Source: Streptomyces sp. Alt3 (lineage in GTDB: Bacteria > Actinomycetota > Actinomycetes > Streptomycetales > Streptomycetaceae). Taken from it: a DNA stretch of 64,000 nucleotides. Shown piece after piece: positions 21,792 through 31,091 of this stretch; within the stretch, counting starts at the first letter, position 1, and every line of letters starts with the position of its first letter. The notes under the pieces are model-generated. The model had not been told where the DNA came from. It ran no database searches and was given only the letters and a program-made list of their open reading frames with translations. The DNA lies in assembly GCF_030719215.1 (NCBI RefSeq), contig NZ_CP120983.1, positions 2,542,001-2,606,000 on the forward strand, given 5' to 3'. The position numbers and the translations under genes are program-made.

Positions 21792-21830
21792 TTCACCTGC
21801 CTTTCAGGGGATGCTGTCGATGAACAGGTG

Positions 21831-23591
21831 TTACTTGGTGGACGTCATCAGCACGTAGTCGTACATGCCGAGGTACGCGTCCGTGACCGTGACGTTCGCC
21901 GCCGAGTCCGGGCGGTAGAGCAGGTTCTTGCGGTAGAAGAGCGGAACGACCGAGGCGTTCTCCATGACCTTCTGGTCGACCTCGCCCCACGTGGCGTTGC
22001 GCGCCGTGGTGTCGACGGTGCCGATGCCCTTGACGAGGAGCTCGTTGATCGCCTTGTCGTCGAGCTCCATCAGGTTCGTGCCACCGGACGGCTTGATGGC
22101 CGATCCGTTCACGATCTGGTCGAGGAAGCCGAAGCCGGTCGGCCAGTCGGCGCCCCAGGCCATCATCATCATGCCCGCGTTGTTCTTGTGGACCCAGTCC
22201 GGGACACCGGCGAAGTCCGTGAAGTACTTGTCCGCGGGGAACTGCTTGATCTCGGCGGTGACGCCGATCGCCTTCAGGCTGCCCTGGAGCTGCGTGGCGG
22301 CGGTGATCTCGTCAGGACGGTCGGAGCGCGCCGTCAGCGTGGTCTTGAAGCCCTTGGGCTGACCGCACTTGGCCAGGTGCTCCTTGGCCTTGGCGACGTC
22401 GCCCTTGTTGCCCTCGGACGGGTACAGGTCGAACTTCTTGTACCCGGCGACGGTCGGGGGGATGACCGTGGTGGCCGGGTCGCCCTTGACCGAGCCGCCG
22501 ATCGAGTCGACCATGCTCTGCTTGTCGACGGCGTACTGGACGGCCTTGCGGCAGTCGGCGTTGTCGAACGGCTTCACGTTGACGTTCAGCGCCAGGTACT
22601 GCAGGGCGCCGGCGTACGGGTTGTCCGTCTTGGCCTTCTCCGAGGCCTTGACCAGGACCTTGGGCTGGGTCTTGGACTGCAGACCCGTGCCCTCGGCGCC
22701 CACGGTGATGGCGTCGTTGAGCAGGTGGTCGTCGATCGTCGTCGCGTTGACGTTGAACTTGAGCTCGACCTTGTCCGCGAGCGCCTTGCGGATCGGGTCC
22801 GACTTCGGGTCCCACTCCGGGTTGCGGACCAGGGTCGCGCCCTTGCTCTCGTCGTACGCCGAGAACTTGTACGGACCCGAGGAGACCATCTTCTGGACGT
22901 AGCTGGCGCCCGTGTCGGCCTTCTGCGGGACCGGAGCGGTCTGCGAGAAGGCGGCGAGGTAGTCCATGTCCGCGAACGGCTTGTTGAGCTTGAAGACGAT
23001 CGTGTAGTCGTCCGGCGTCTCGATGGACTTGAGGCCCTCGGCCGACTTGTCCTTGTACGGGCCCTTGTACTTGTCGCCGCCCTCGAGGTAGGCCTTGAAG
23101 TACGTCGGACCGTTGGACAGGGCCTCCGGCGCGAAGTTGGAGCGCTCGACGGCGTACTTGACGTCCTTCGAGGTGACCTCGGTGCCGTCCTCGTACTTCA
23201 CGCCCTTGCGGAGCGTGTACGTCCAGGTCTTGGCGTCGGCGCTGGCCTTGCCGAGGCTGGTCGCGAGGTCGGGGACGACCTCCAGGCTCTCCTTGCCGGC
23301 GGCCGGCTTGAAGGTCACCAGGGAACGGCCGTACAGGCGGGAGAAGTTCTGCACCCAGCCGTAGTACGTGTTGCCGGGGTCGAGGGAGTCCGGGCCACTC
23401 GCGTGCTCCAGAGTGACCGTTCCCCCCTTCTTGTCGGTCGCGTTGACGATGCTCGTCAGACCGGCGTCCGCCTTGGCGTTGCCCCCACCGCCGTTGCTGT
23501 CACCGCCCGAGTCGCTGCCGCTGCAGGCCGATGCGCCGAGCGAAACCGCTACGGCCACGGCTATGGCCGCTGCTGTCTTTCTGTTCTGCAT
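21831..23591 (-). CDS. Peptide ABC transporter substrate-binding lipoprotein (SBP family 5)
   Basis: 586 residues. The signal peptide ends in a lipobox (SLGASAC, modified C23) followed by a Gly/Ser/Asp-rich linker. The mature part is a typical OppA/DppA-type binding protein of full length with GPDSLDPGNTYYGW at the N-terminal lobe and WTYTLRKGVKYEDGTEVTSKDVKYAVER, the family signature, near residues 130-160. It captures peptides at the outer membrane face and delivers them to the two permeases. It lies second in the operon, 44 bp after permease C. Confidence 0.95.
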   Translation of the reverse strand: MQNRKTAAAIAVAVAVSLGASACSGSDSGGDSNGGGGNAKADAGLTSIVNATDKKGGTVTLEHASGPDSLDPGNTYYGWVQNFSRLYGRSLVTFKPAAGKESLEVVPDLATSLGKASADAKTWTYTLRKGVKYEDGTEVTSKDVKYAVERSNFAPEALSNGPTYFKAYLEGGDKYKGPYKDKSAEGLKSIETPDDYTIVFKLNKPFADMDYLAAFSQTAPVPQKADTGASYVQKMVSSGPYKFSAYDESKGATLVRNPEWDPKSDPIRKALADKVELKFNVNATTIDDHLLNDAITVGAEGTGLQSKTQPKVLVKASEKAKTDNPYAGALQYLALNVNVKPFDNADCRKAVQYAVDKQSMVDSIGGSVKGDPATTVIPPTVAGYKKFDLYPSEGNKGDVAKAKEHLAKCGQPKGFKTTLTARSDRPDEITAATQLQGSLKAIGVTAEIKQFPADKYFTDFAGVPDWVHKNNAGMMMMAWGADWPTGFGFLDQIVNGSAIKPSGGTNLMELDDKAINELLVKGIGTVDTTARNATWGEVDQKVMENASVVPLFYRKNLLYRPDSAANVTVTDAYLGMYDYVLMTSTK

Positions 23592-23635
23592 GCTGAGGAA
23601 AGCCCCCTCGCTAGTCCGGTGCGGCGATGCCGCGA

Positions 23636-24628
23636 TTACTTGCCACGAGGGTCGAGTGCGTCACGCAGCCCGTCCCCCAGCAGATTGAAGGCCAGCACGG
23701 TGATGAAGATCGCCATACCGGGGATGACCATGAACATCGGGTCCACCTCGTAGAGGTCGACCGCCTGCGTGAGCATGCCGCCCCAGGAAGCCTGCGGCGG
23801 GGCGATACCGACACCGAGGAAGGACAGGGATGCCTCGAAGAGGATGTTCGTGGGGATCAGCAGCGTCGCGTACACGAGGATCGGCGCGATCAGGTTCGGC
23901 AGGAGCTCGCGGAAGAGGATGAACGGGCCGCGTGCGCCCAGCGACCTGGCGGCCTCGACGAACTCGCGCTCGCGCAGCGACAGGGTCTGCGCACGGACGA
24001 TGCGGCCGATGTAGGGCCAGCTGAAGAAGCCGATCACGAAGATCAGGACCGCGATCCGCAGCGTGAGCCCTTCCAGCCCGAAGGCGTTGCCCTGCAAGGA
24101 GGCGGAGATGGAGATCGCGAAGAGGAGCAGCGGGAAGGCGAGGAAGGTGTCCATCAGCCGGCTGATGAAGCCGTCCACCCAGCCGCCGTAGAACCCGGCC
24201 ACGACGCCCATGACGACGCCGATGACGACGGAGAGCAGCGTGGAACCGACGGCGACCACGAGGGAGACCCAGGAGCCTTCGAGGATGCGCGCCAGGATGT
24301 CGCGTCCGGTCTGCGGCTCGACTCCGAGGGGGTGGTCCCAACTGATGCCGCCGAGGGCACCCTTGGGGGCCAGCATGACCGGGTCGACCAGGCTCTGGTT
24401 GAACGCGTTGGGGTCGAGTCCGAGAAGCGACTGCAGCGGCTTGGACAGCATCGCGGTGAGGATCAGCAGCACGACAACGATGCCACCGGCCATCGCGGCC
24501 TTGTCCCGCTTGAAGCGCGTCCAGGCGATGCGGCCGAGCGAACGGCCCTCGATCTCCTTACGTCCGGCGCCTTCCAGCACCGTCTCGGGCTGCGCGTCCG
24601 CCCGGGTGGTCTCGATCGGTGCCGTCAT
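23636..24628 (-). CDS. Oligopeptide/dipeptide ABC transporter permease (OppC/DppC type)
   Basis: 330 residues. OppC N-terminal features (SLGRIAWTRFKRDKAAMAGG before the first helix), the loop with HPLGVEPQTGRDILARILEG, and the EAA motif EFVEAARSLGARGPFILFRELLPN are all present, with six membrane segments. The ATG at 24628 (MTAPIETTRAD) is preceded by GAGGGG about ten bases upstream. This is the first gene of the transporter operon; having a permease gene first and the binding protein second is unusual but occurs in actinobacteria. Confidence 0.94.
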   Translation of the reverse strand: MTAPIETTRADAQPETVLEGAGRKEIEGRSLGRIAWTRFKRDKAAMAGGIVVVLLILTAMLSKPLQSLLGLDPNAFNQSLVDPVMLAPKGALGGISWDHPLGVEPQTGRDILARILEGSWVSLVVAVGSTLLSVVIGVVMGVVAGFYGGWVDGFISRLMDTFLAFPLLLFAISISASLQGNAFGLEGLTLRIAVLIFVIGFFSWPYIGRIVRAQTLSLREREFVEAARSLGARGPFILFRELLPNLIAPILVYATLLIPTNILFEASLSFLGVGIAPPQASWGGMLTQAVDLYEVDPMFMVIPGMAIFITVLAFNLLGDGLRDALDPRGK

Positions 24629-24978
24629 TGCGTTGGAGACCCCTCTCGGCCGACGGTGGCCGGCCTGTGAACCGCCGCTGTAGCGGCTCTTACGAAATGT
24701 GACACAAGTGGTGATGTGCGGCCGAACAGACCCTGTTTGAAAGAGGGGTGCGCCGGGCATGGACCACCTGCTGCGAGGAGTCTTCAACCACTTTGCGATC
24801 ACCCGCCAGACCTGACGGGGAATGTTTGCATAAACGTGATGCTGCCAAGGGGCTTCCGTTATCCGGACAGCCGTGCTTCGTGAGCGGACCTCTCGGTCAC
24901 TAATCCGCAATAACGGACATGGCACCCAACTGCGCCGAACCAGCCACCAATTGCCCTCGGCGGTCCGGCCTGCCGTGC
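24629..24978. other. 350-bp intergenic region upstream of the peptide transporter operon
   Basis: No supported gene. It carries the transporter promoter region and two symmetric elements: GTTTGCATAAAC near 24827, and the 8-bp arms TCCGTTAT (24855-24862) and ATAACGGA (24910-24917). The sequence is less GC-rich than its surroundings. Confidence 0.55.
24855..24917. promoter_or_regulatory. Widely spaced inverted repeat TCCGTTAT ... ATAACGGA
   Basis: Perfect 8-bp arms are centred about 55 bp apart in the region upstream of the peptide transporter operon. Two half-sites or two operators bound by one regulator would fit. Confidence 0.4.
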
Positions 24979-25806
24979 TCAGTAGGCGTGCGGGGCGGCG
25001 CCGGTGGCAGGCGGGTAGCCGTATCCGGGCGCCGGGGGCGCCTGGACGTGCGCCTCGCGGTCGTAGAAAGGCCGGGCGTTGGCGTTCAGCCACATCGCGA
25101 CGGGGTCGTACTCGTCGGACAGGGAGACGGTCGAGACGGGCAGCCCGTCGGGGACGACGCCGATCGACTGCTGCATCATCGCGCGGACCGCGTCGACGGA
25201 CGGCCGGCCGGTGTCGTAGAGGTCGAGCCCGATCGCGAGGTACGGGACGCCGAGCGCGGGCTGCACCCAGGCGCGGCGCAGGGCGCGGACGGCGGGGGTG
25301 CGGTGGGCGTTCTGCGACAGCAGGGCGTAGAACTGCGGGATCTCGACGGCGGGTTCGGTGAGCCGCAGCGGCCCCGCGGGCATCCGGTCGAGGCCGGTGG
25401 CGATGCGGCGCAGGTCCAGCCAGGGGATGCCCACGCCGCCGCCGGGGGCATGCGGGTTGAGCCAGATGCCCCAGCGGTCGGGGAAGAGGGAACGGGCGAT
25501 GTCACGTCCGGTGGTCACCTCGTGGGCCCGGTTCCAGCCACTGGCCGAGAGCTCCTGGGCCGAGGTCACGCACGGGGCGTACCCCAGGCCCTCGACCTCC
25601 ATGTTGCCGTACTGCGCATCGGGGGAACCCGCCGTGCCGTGCCAGAGCAGCATCCAGACCTGGCCGTCCGCCAGGGACCGCAACAGCGCCTCGTACGAGT
25701 CGAGGCGCCCGGGGGCCATCTGACGAAGCAGGTGCTCGACCTCTCCCCGAGCGCCCGGCCCCTCCCCCACTCTCGGCTCTGCCGCCCCCATGCCTGACGC
25801 ACTCAC
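24979..25806 (-). CDS. SseB-family protein, copy 1
   Basis: 275 residues. The region GRDIARSLFPDRWGIWLNPHAPGGGVGIPW matches the SseB N-terminal domain, and the C-terminal half (VPYLAIGLDLYDTGRPSVDAV) matches the SseB C-terminal domain seen in the next protein; both proteins end near RPFYxR. SseB was named for enhanced serine sensitivity in E. coli; its molecular role is unclear. The tail is Pro/Tyr/Gly-rich. The start is a GTG at 25806 or an ATG at 25791; no strong ribosome binding site decides. It lies close to the glycine/serine genes. Confidence 0.8.
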   Translation of the reverse strand: MSASGMGAAEPRVGEGPGARGEVEHLLRQMAPGRLDSYEALLRSLADGQVWMLLWHGTAGSPDAQYGNMEVEGLGYAPCVTSAQELSASGWNRAHEVTTGRDIARSLFPDRWGIWLNPHAPGGGVGIPWLDLRRIATGLDRMPAGPLRLTEPAVEIPQFYALLSQNAHRTPAVRALRRAWVQPALGVPYLAIGLDLYDTGRPSVDAVRAMMQQSIGVVPDGLPVSTVSLSDEYDPVAMWLNANARPFYDREAHVQAPPAPGYGYPPATGAAPHAY

Positions 25807-25954
25807 TCCGGGTCCCGCCCCTCTTCGAACCGCTGTCGTGCTTCACGGTGTTGTGGTGCCGCTCCCGGGCACACGGGGCGACCTCGTCATCCAACCAGCT
25901 TATGCGCCGCCCCCGACACCGGCTCGACGCCACGGGGTGGCCGAGCCCCTGCTC

Positions 25955-26731
25955 TCAGTACCCGTCGCGCCGGTAGAACGGGCGGACCTTCTCCAGCATC
26001 CAGTCGCCGACCGGATCCTGAGCCACGTCGAGCAGGACGAGGTTGACCGGCCAGGGCACCTGGACCCGGCCCAGCGCGCGCCCCAGGGCGTCCAGCGGAA
26101 CACCCTGCTCCGCGGCTTCCCGTACGGCGAACTCGACGCCGACGAAGAGGGCGGGGCTGTCGCCCTCGACGCTGGCCAGTACCCGGCGCGCGGTGCTCAC
26201 CACTCCGGTCCCCTGGAATTCGGCGGACACCGCGGAGAGGAAGTCGACGGGGTCCTCCTTCCAGTCCGGCTCGTACAGCCGCACCCGGCCGCCGCTCGCG
26301 GGACCGTCCAGCGGGGTGCGCCCTGCCCGGCAGAGCTCGGCGACGGCGGACGGCGGCAGGGGTACGCCGACGGAACCGCCCGGGTTGACCGCCAGGCCGA
26401 GCTGCGGAGGCAGCCCACGGGCGAACTCGCGTGCGGGCGCGACGGTGAAGGAGAGATGGGTGCCGACGCACTGGAGGAACTGCGCCTCGGAGCTGAACAC
26501 GGGGACGTACGCGCCGCCTTCGATGTCGACCGTCGGCAGGTCGAGGCCGATGCTGTCCGGTCCCCCGCCGTTCGGCAGCGGTACCCAGACATGGCTGCGG
26601 CCGAGGACCTCGACCAGCCGTCCGCCTGCCCCGGGCACGCCGAGAGAGGCGCTGAGCGTTTCTTCGAGCTCGTTGGCCGGCCAACCCTGCGACGGATACG
26701 ACGGGGCCTGGCCCTGAGCCGGAATGTCCAC
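25955..26731 (-). CDS. SseB-family protein, copy 2
   Basis: 258 residues with an SseB N-terminal domain (VWVPLPNGGGPDSIGLDLPTVDIEGGAYVPVFSS, then LAVNPGGSVGVPLPP) and an SseB C-terminal domain (VRLYEPDWKEDPVDFLSAVSAEF through VNLVLLDVAQDPVGDWM). It begins at a GTG at 26731 with AAAGGGA about eleven bases upstream. It precedes copy 1 on the same strand with a 148-bp gap. The two are paralogues by domain layout, though their sequences have diverged strongly. A link to serine or glycine metabolism is suggested by neighbours, not proven. Confidence 0.85.
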   Translation of the reverse strand: MDIPAQGQAPSYPSQGWPANELEETLSASLGVPGAGGRLVEVLGRSHVWVPLPNGGGPDSIGLDLPTVDIEGGAYVPVFSSEAQFLQCVGTHLSFTVAPAREFARGLPPQLGLAVNPGGSVGVPLPPSAVAELCRAGRTPLDGPASGGRVRLYEPDWKEDPVDFLSAVSAEFQGTGVVSTARRVLASVEGDSPALFVGVEFAVREAAEQGVPLDALGRALGRVQVPWPVNLVLLDVAQDPVGDWMLEKVRPFYRRDGY

Positions 26732-26936
26732 GGTGTCTGTGTCCCTTTCTCGCCATGCTGTGCGGCTGAAACCTTAGACCGGCTTGGACCGCGAGTGCAG
26801 TGCCGCAGGCCGGAGCCATGACCGGACCCGCCGGACCGTCCAGATTCCGGACAGCCCACCGGAGGGGCGCGAACTGTGCGTATGCGAACGGTGACCGCCG
26901 CCGCCATGCCCTCGCCGCTTCAGGACAGGTCCGGGA

Positions 26937-27632
26937 CTACGCCTGCGGAGGCTGCGGCTCCGGAAACGCGATCACACCGATCGCCGCCGCCGTCTCCCGG
27001 TCGAGCAGCACCGCCGAGGCGCACCCCGGTGGCAGCAGTCCGTTCTCCGTGTCGCGCAGCAGCCGGCCGACCGCGCGGCGGTGCCGGGCGAAGGCATAGC
27101 CGGACACCCCGCGGCCGCGCTCCCGCTGCCCCTGTCTGGCGACCAGGGGGGTGACGTCGAGCAGGACGAGATGGAGGGCGCTGCCACGGCGCCGGGCCTC
27201 GCGTGCCAGCCAGCGCCGCACCCAGGCCTGCGTGCCGCAGTCGTGCACGACGACCGGCCCGCCCGCCCGCAGGGTCCGCAACAGCCCCGCGTAGTGCGCG
27301 GCGCGCACCAGGGGACGGTAGAGCGCGTACGGGAGTAAGGCGGGCAGGACGGTCTCCCAGCGGTCCCTGGTGTCCTGGGAGTCGATCGCGTGCTGCCGGG
27401 CCGTGCGCCGGATCAGCGTGGACTTCCCGCTGCCGGGCAGCCCCGAGACCACCACCACGTCCCCCGGCGCGAAGTCCAGGCCGAACGGCCCCAGGGGGCC
27501 CCGGCCCCGGCCCCGCAGATCACGGACCACCGGCGCGTGCCCGTCCACCAGCTCCCGTGCGGGCACGCCGGACTGCTGGGGCATCGCACCGCTCGCCGCC
27601 CCTGCGGTGGTCGCGTAGCGCTGCAACGTCAT
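26937..27632 (-). CDS. P-loop ATP-binding protein
   Basis: 231 residues. The Walker A motif GLPGSGKST sits near residue 64, preceded by FAPGDVVVVS; a later strand VVVHDCGTQAWV and LHLVLLDVTP resemble the small AAA/zeta-toxin-like or kinase-like P-loop proteins. The middle is rich in arginine. The ATG at 27632 has AGGGGGA six bases upstream, so it was preferred to ATG 27638. It diverges from the glycine riboswitch and gcvT. The function is unknown; kinase or nucleotide-binding chaperone are both possible. Confidence 0.75.
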   Translation of the reverse strand: MTLQRYATTAGAASGAMPQQSGVPARELVDGHAPVVRDLRGRGRGPLGPFGLDFAPGDVVVVSGLPGSGKSTLIRRTARQHAIDSQDTRDRWETVLPALLPYALYRPLVRAAHYAGLLRTLRAGGPVVVHDCGTQAWVRRWLAREARRRGSALHLVLLDVTPLVARQGQRERGRGVSGYAFARHRRAVGRLLRDTENGLLPPGCASAVLLDRETAAAIGVIAFPEPQPPQA

Positions 27633-27812
27633 CGCCATTCCCCCTGCCGAGTCACCCACGGACCTGCCCAAGAAGTGTAAAGAAAAGGTAATGCGGCACA
27701 ACCGCTTCCGGCCGCACGTGTCGGGACCGGCACCCGTGCGGACCGGGACGCCCCACTCTCCCGCAATGCGTGCGATGATGACCCCGCCAACTGCATACCG
27801 GCCGTTTGAATC

Positions 27813-28040
27813 CGCGCGGGAGAGTCCCGGTCACCGTGTGCGCCGGGCGCCGAAGGAGCAAGTTCCTCCCTTGAATCTCTCAGGCCCCGTACCGCGTGGA
27901 TGAGGCAGATCTGAAAAGCGGGCCGCTGCGCGGCCCCACCCAAGGTGCAAGCCGACCCTGACGGGGCCGCCCCCGTCAGGACCCTTTCAGGGGCTCTCGG
28001 CGAACCTCTCAGGTTCCGATGACAGATGGGGAGGGAACCA
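27813..28040 (+). ncRNA. Tandem glycine riboswitch upstream of gcvT
   Basis: Two glycine aptamers lie in series in the gcvT leader. The first has GGGAGAG, CGCCGAAGGAGCAA, ATCTCTCAGG and GGCAGA in order (about 27815-27920). The second has CCAAGGTGCAAGCC, an extended hairpin at about 27955-27980, CGAACCTCTCAGGTTCCGAT and GACAGATGGGGA (about 27930-28035). The order and sequence match the conserved cores of known tandem glycine riboswitches. It should turn on the downstream glycine cleavage genes when glycine is high. Confidence 0.93.
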
Positions 28041-28071
28041 CCCCCTGTCGTCATGCCCTGGAGCCATGTCC

Positions 28072-29187
28072 ATGAGCACTGCCCCCCGTCTCACCGCCCT
28101 CGACGCCCTGCATCGGTCCCTGGGCGCGACCATGACCGACTTCGCCGGCTGGGACATGCCGCTGCGGTACGCCAGCGAGCGCGACGAGCACAACGCCGTA
28201 CGCACCAGGGCCGGCCTGTTCGACCTGTCCCACATGGGCGAGATCACCGTCACCGGTCCGCAGGCGGCGGCCTTCCTGAGCTACGCGCTGGTCGGCAACA
28301 TCGCGACCGTGGGCGAGGGCAGGGCCCGCTACACGATGATCGTCGCGCAGGACGGCGGGATCCTGGACGACCTGATCGTGTACCGCCTGGCAGACACCGA
28401 GTTCATGGTCGTCGCCAACGCGGGCAACGCCCAGCTCGTCCTGGACACGCTCACCGCGCGCGTCGGCGGCTTCGACGCCGAGGTGCGGGACGACCGCGAC
28501 GCGTACGCGCTGCTCGCGGTCCAGGGCCCCGACTCACCCGCCGTACTCAAGTCGGTCACGGACGCCGACCTGGACGGACTGAAGTACTACGCCGGGCTCC
28601 CCGGAACGGTCGCCGGGGTCCCCGCCCTCATCGCCCGTACGGGCTACACGGGCGAGGACGGCTTCGAGCTCTTCGTGGCCCCCGAGCACGCCGAGCAGCT
28701 GTGGAAGGCCCTGACGGAGGCCGGCGCGCCGTACGACCTGATCCCCTGCGGCCTCTCCTGCCGCGACACGCTCCGCCTGGAGGCGGGGATGCCGCTCTAC
28801 GGGCACGAGCTGACCACCGCGCTGACGCCCTTCGACGCGGGTCTGGGCCGGGTCGTGAAGTTCGAGAAGGAGGGCGACTTCGTCGGCCGCGAGGCGCTGT
28901 CCGCCGCCGCGGAGCGCGCGGAGGCGGCCCCGCCGCGCAAGCTCGTCGGCCTGATCGCCGAGGGCCGCCGGGTGCCACGCGCCGGTTACCCCGTCGTGGC
29001 CGGCGGGAAGGTCGTCGGCGAGGTCACCTCCGGCGCCCCGTCGCCCACCCTGGGCAAGCCGATCGCCATGGCCTACGTGGACGCGGCGCACGCCGCGCCC
29101 GGCACCGAGGGTGTCGGCGTCGACATCCGGGGCACGCACGAGCCGTACGAGGTCGTGGCGCTGCCGTTCTACAAGCGCCGCAAGTAA
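28072..29187 (+). CDS. gcvT: Glycine cleavage system T protein (aminomethyltransferase)
   Basis: 371 residues with the GcvT fold: DFAGWDMPLRY, LFDLSHMGEI, GRARYTMIVAQDGGILDDLIVYRL (folate and substrate surface) and YTGEDGFELFV are characteristic. GcvT passes the methylene group from aminomethyl-lipoyl-GcvH to tetrahydrofolate, releasing ammonia. The ATG at 28072 was preferred to 28066 because GGAG at 28060-28063 then lies eight bases away. It is the first gene under the glycine riboswitch, followed by gcvH and glyA. The P protein (gcvP) and L protein are not in the window, so the complex needs distant genes. Confidence 0.97.
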   Translation: MSTAPRLTALDALHRSLGATMTDFAGWDMPLRYASERDEHNAVRTRAGLFDLSHMGEITVTGPQAAAFLSYALVGNIATVGEGRARYTMIVAQDGGILDDLIVYRLADTEFMVVANAGNAQLVLDTLTARVGGFDAEVRDDRDAYALLAVQGPDSPAVLKSVTDADLDGLKYYAGLPGTVAGVPALIARTGYTGEDGFELFVAPEHAEQLWKALTEAGAPYDLIPCGLSCRDTLRLEAGMPLYGHELTTALTPFDAGLGRVVKFEKEGDFVGREALSAAAERAEAAPPRKLVGLIAEGRRVPRAGYPVVAGGKVVGEVTSGAPSPTLGKPIAMAYVDAAHAAPGTEGVGVDIRGTHEPYEVVALPFYKRRK

Positions 29188-29278
29188 GGCGGAGCGCCGC
29201 CGCACGTGACGCATTCGTGTCTCACACCGTAAGACCACCGTTCATCAGCACTCCCCCGCGTACAGGAGAATTCAGGTC

Positions 29279-29656
29279 ATGAGCAACCCCCAGCAGCTGC
29301 GGTACAGCAAGGAGCACGAGTGGCTGTCGGCCCTCGAGGACGGCGTGGCCACGGTCGGTATCACCGAGTTCGCGGCCAACGCGCTCGGTGACGTCGTCTT
29401 CGCCCAGCTCCCTGAGGTCGGCGACACGGTGACCGCGGGCGAGACCTGCGGTGAGCTGGAGTCGACCAAGTCGGTCAGCGACCTGTACTCGCCGGTGACC
29501 GGCGAGGTGACCGCGGCGAACCAGGACGTCGTGGACGACCCGTCGCTGGTGAACTCCGCTCCCTTCGAGGGCGGCTGGCTGTTCAAGGTGCGCGTCGCGG
29601 AAGAGCCGGACGACCTTCTCTCCGCCGACGAGTACACCGCGTTCTCCGGCAACTGA
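29279..29656 (+). CDS. gcvH: Glycine cleavage system H protein
   Basis: 125 residues. The lipoyl lysine is K64 in [20 protein letters not shown], and the C-terminal GGWLFKVR is standard. GcvH carries the aminomethyl group between P, T and L proteins on its lipoyl arm. The ATG at 29279 is preceded by AGGAG about ten bases upstream. It is 91 bp after gcvT and only 18 bp before glyA, consistent with one glycine-induced operon. Confidence 0.97.
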   Translation: MSNPQQLRYSKEHEWLSALEDGVATVGITEFAANALGDVVFAQLPEVGDTVTAGETCGELESTKSVSDLYSPVTGEVTAANQDVVDDPSLVNSAPFEGGWLFKVRVAEEPDDLLSADEYTAFSGN

Positions 29657-29674
29657 GACCTTAGGGACCCACTG

Positions 29675-30934
29675 ATGTCGCTTCTCAACTCCTCCCTCCA
29701 CGAGCTGGACCCGGACGTCGCCGCCGCCGTCGACGCCGAGCTCCACCGCCAGCAGTCCACCCTCGAGATGATCGCCTCGGAGAACTTCGCTCCGGTCGCG
29801 GTCATGGAGGCGCAGGGCTCCGTCCTCACCAACAAGTACGCCGAGGGCTACCCCGGCCGCCGCTACTACGGTGGCTGCGAGCACGTCGACGTGGTCGAGC
29901 AGATCGCGATCGACCGCATCAAGGCGCTCTTCGGCGCCGAGGCCGCGAACGTCCAGCCGCACTCGGGTGCGCAGGCCAACGCCGCCGCGATGTTCGCGCT
30001 GCTGAAGCCGGGCGACACGATCATGGGTCTGAACCTGGCCCACGGCGGTCACCTGACCCACGGCATGAAGATCAACTTCTCCGGCAAGCTCTACAACGTG
30101 GTCCCGTACCACGTCGACGACACCGGCGTCGTGGACATGGCCGAGGTCGAGCGCCTCGCCAAGGAGTCGAAGCCGAAGCTCATCGTGGCCGGCTGGTCGG
30201 CCTACCCCCGCCAGCTGGACTTCGCCGCCTTCCGCCGTATCGCGGACGAGGTCGGCGCGTACCTGATGGTCGACATGGCGCACTTCGCGGGCCTGGTCGC
30301 CGCCGGTCTGCACCCCAACCCGGTGCCGCACGCCCACGTCGTCACGACCACCACGCACAAGACCCTCGGCGGTCCGCGCGGTGGCGTGATCCTGTCGACG
30401 CAGGAGCTCGCCAAGAAGATCAACTCGGCGGTCTTCCCCGGTCAGCAGGGCGGCCCGCTGGAGCACGTGATCGCGGCCAAGGCGGTCTCCTTCAAGGTCG
30501 CGGCGGGCGAGGAGTTCAAGGAGCGCCAGCAGCGCACCCTGGACGGTGCCCGCATCCTGGCCGAGCGCCTGGTGCAGCCGGACGTCACCGAGGTGGGCGT
30601 CTCCGTGCTCTCCGGCGGTACGGACGTCCACCTGGTCCTGGTCGACCTGCGCAACTCCGAGCTGGACGGTCAGCAGGCCGAGGACCGGCTCCACGAGCTG
30701 GGCATCACGGTCAACCGGAACGCCATTCCGAACGACCCGCGGCCCCCGATGATCACCTCCGGCCTGCGCATCGGCACGCCGGCGCTGGCCACCCGCGGCT
30801 TCCAGGCCGAGGACTTCTCCGAGGTCGCCGAGATCATCGCGGCCGCGCTGAAGCCCGCGTACGACGCGGACGCCCTCAAGGCCCGTGTGACCGCGCTGGC
30901 CGAGAAGTTCCCGCTCTACCCCGGCCTCAAGTAG
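29675..30934 (+). CDS. glyA: Serine hydroxymethyltransferase
   Basis: 419 residues, standard for Gly[15 protein letters not shown] carries the PLP lysine K229; [22 protein letters not shown] near 51-72 is the substrate and cofactor region. The enzyme interconverts glycine plus methylene-tetrahydrofolate with serine. Downstream of gcvT and gcvH, it would turn the one-carbon unit from one glycine and a second glycine into serine. A very strong hairpin follows 20 bp after the stop. Confidence 0.98.
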   Translation: MSLLNSSLHELDPDVAAAVDAELHRQQSTLEMIASENFAPVAVMEAQGSVLTNKYAEGYPGRRYYGGCEHVDVVEQIAIDRIKALFGAEAANVQPHSGAQANAAAMFALLKPGDTIMGLNLAHGGHLTHGMKINFSGKLYNVVPYHVDDTGVVDMAEVERLAKESKPKLIVAGWSAYPRQLDFAAFRRIADEVGAYLMVDMAHFAGLVAAGLHPNPVPHAHVVTTTTHKTLGGPRGGVILSTQELAKKINSAVFPGQQGGPLEHVIAAKAVSFKVAAGEEFKERQQRTLDGARILAERLVQPDVTEVGVSVLSGGTDVHLVLVDLRNSELDGQQAEDRLHELGITVNRNAIPNDPRPPMITSGLRIGTPALATRGFQAEDFSEVAEIIAAALKPAYDADALKARVTALAEKFPLYPGLK

Positions 30935-30954
30935 TCACCCGCAGTTTGCACACA

Positions 30955-31004
30955 GGGTGGGGGCACCGCGCACACTGAACACAGTGTGCGCGGTGCCCCC
31001 ACCC
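30955..31004 (+). terminator. 23-bp perfect hairpin after glyA
   Basis: Arms at 30955-30977 and 30982-31004 are perfectly complementary over 23 bp with the 4-base loop AACA, followed by a short CTTT. It is the most stable hairpin in the window and should end the riboswitch-driven gcvT-gcvH-glyA transcript before sdaA. Confidence 0.9.
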
Positions 31005-31091
31005 CTTTGCCCCGCGTTCCCGGGCCCACCCGGCCCGTCCCGCACCACCCGGGCGGACAACGACGTCCACCAACGCCTTAGGAGTACCCCC

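Noticed and set aside
21006..23753. A 915-residue plus-strand frame
   Set aside because: It is the antisense shadow of the binding protein and permease genes: Val/Asp/Arg-biased, no domain, and opposite to clear lipoprotein and permease sequences.
25807..25954. tRNA-like TTCGAACC and GGTGGCCGAG fragments
   Set aside because: They do not fall in one cloverleaf and their flanks do not pair.
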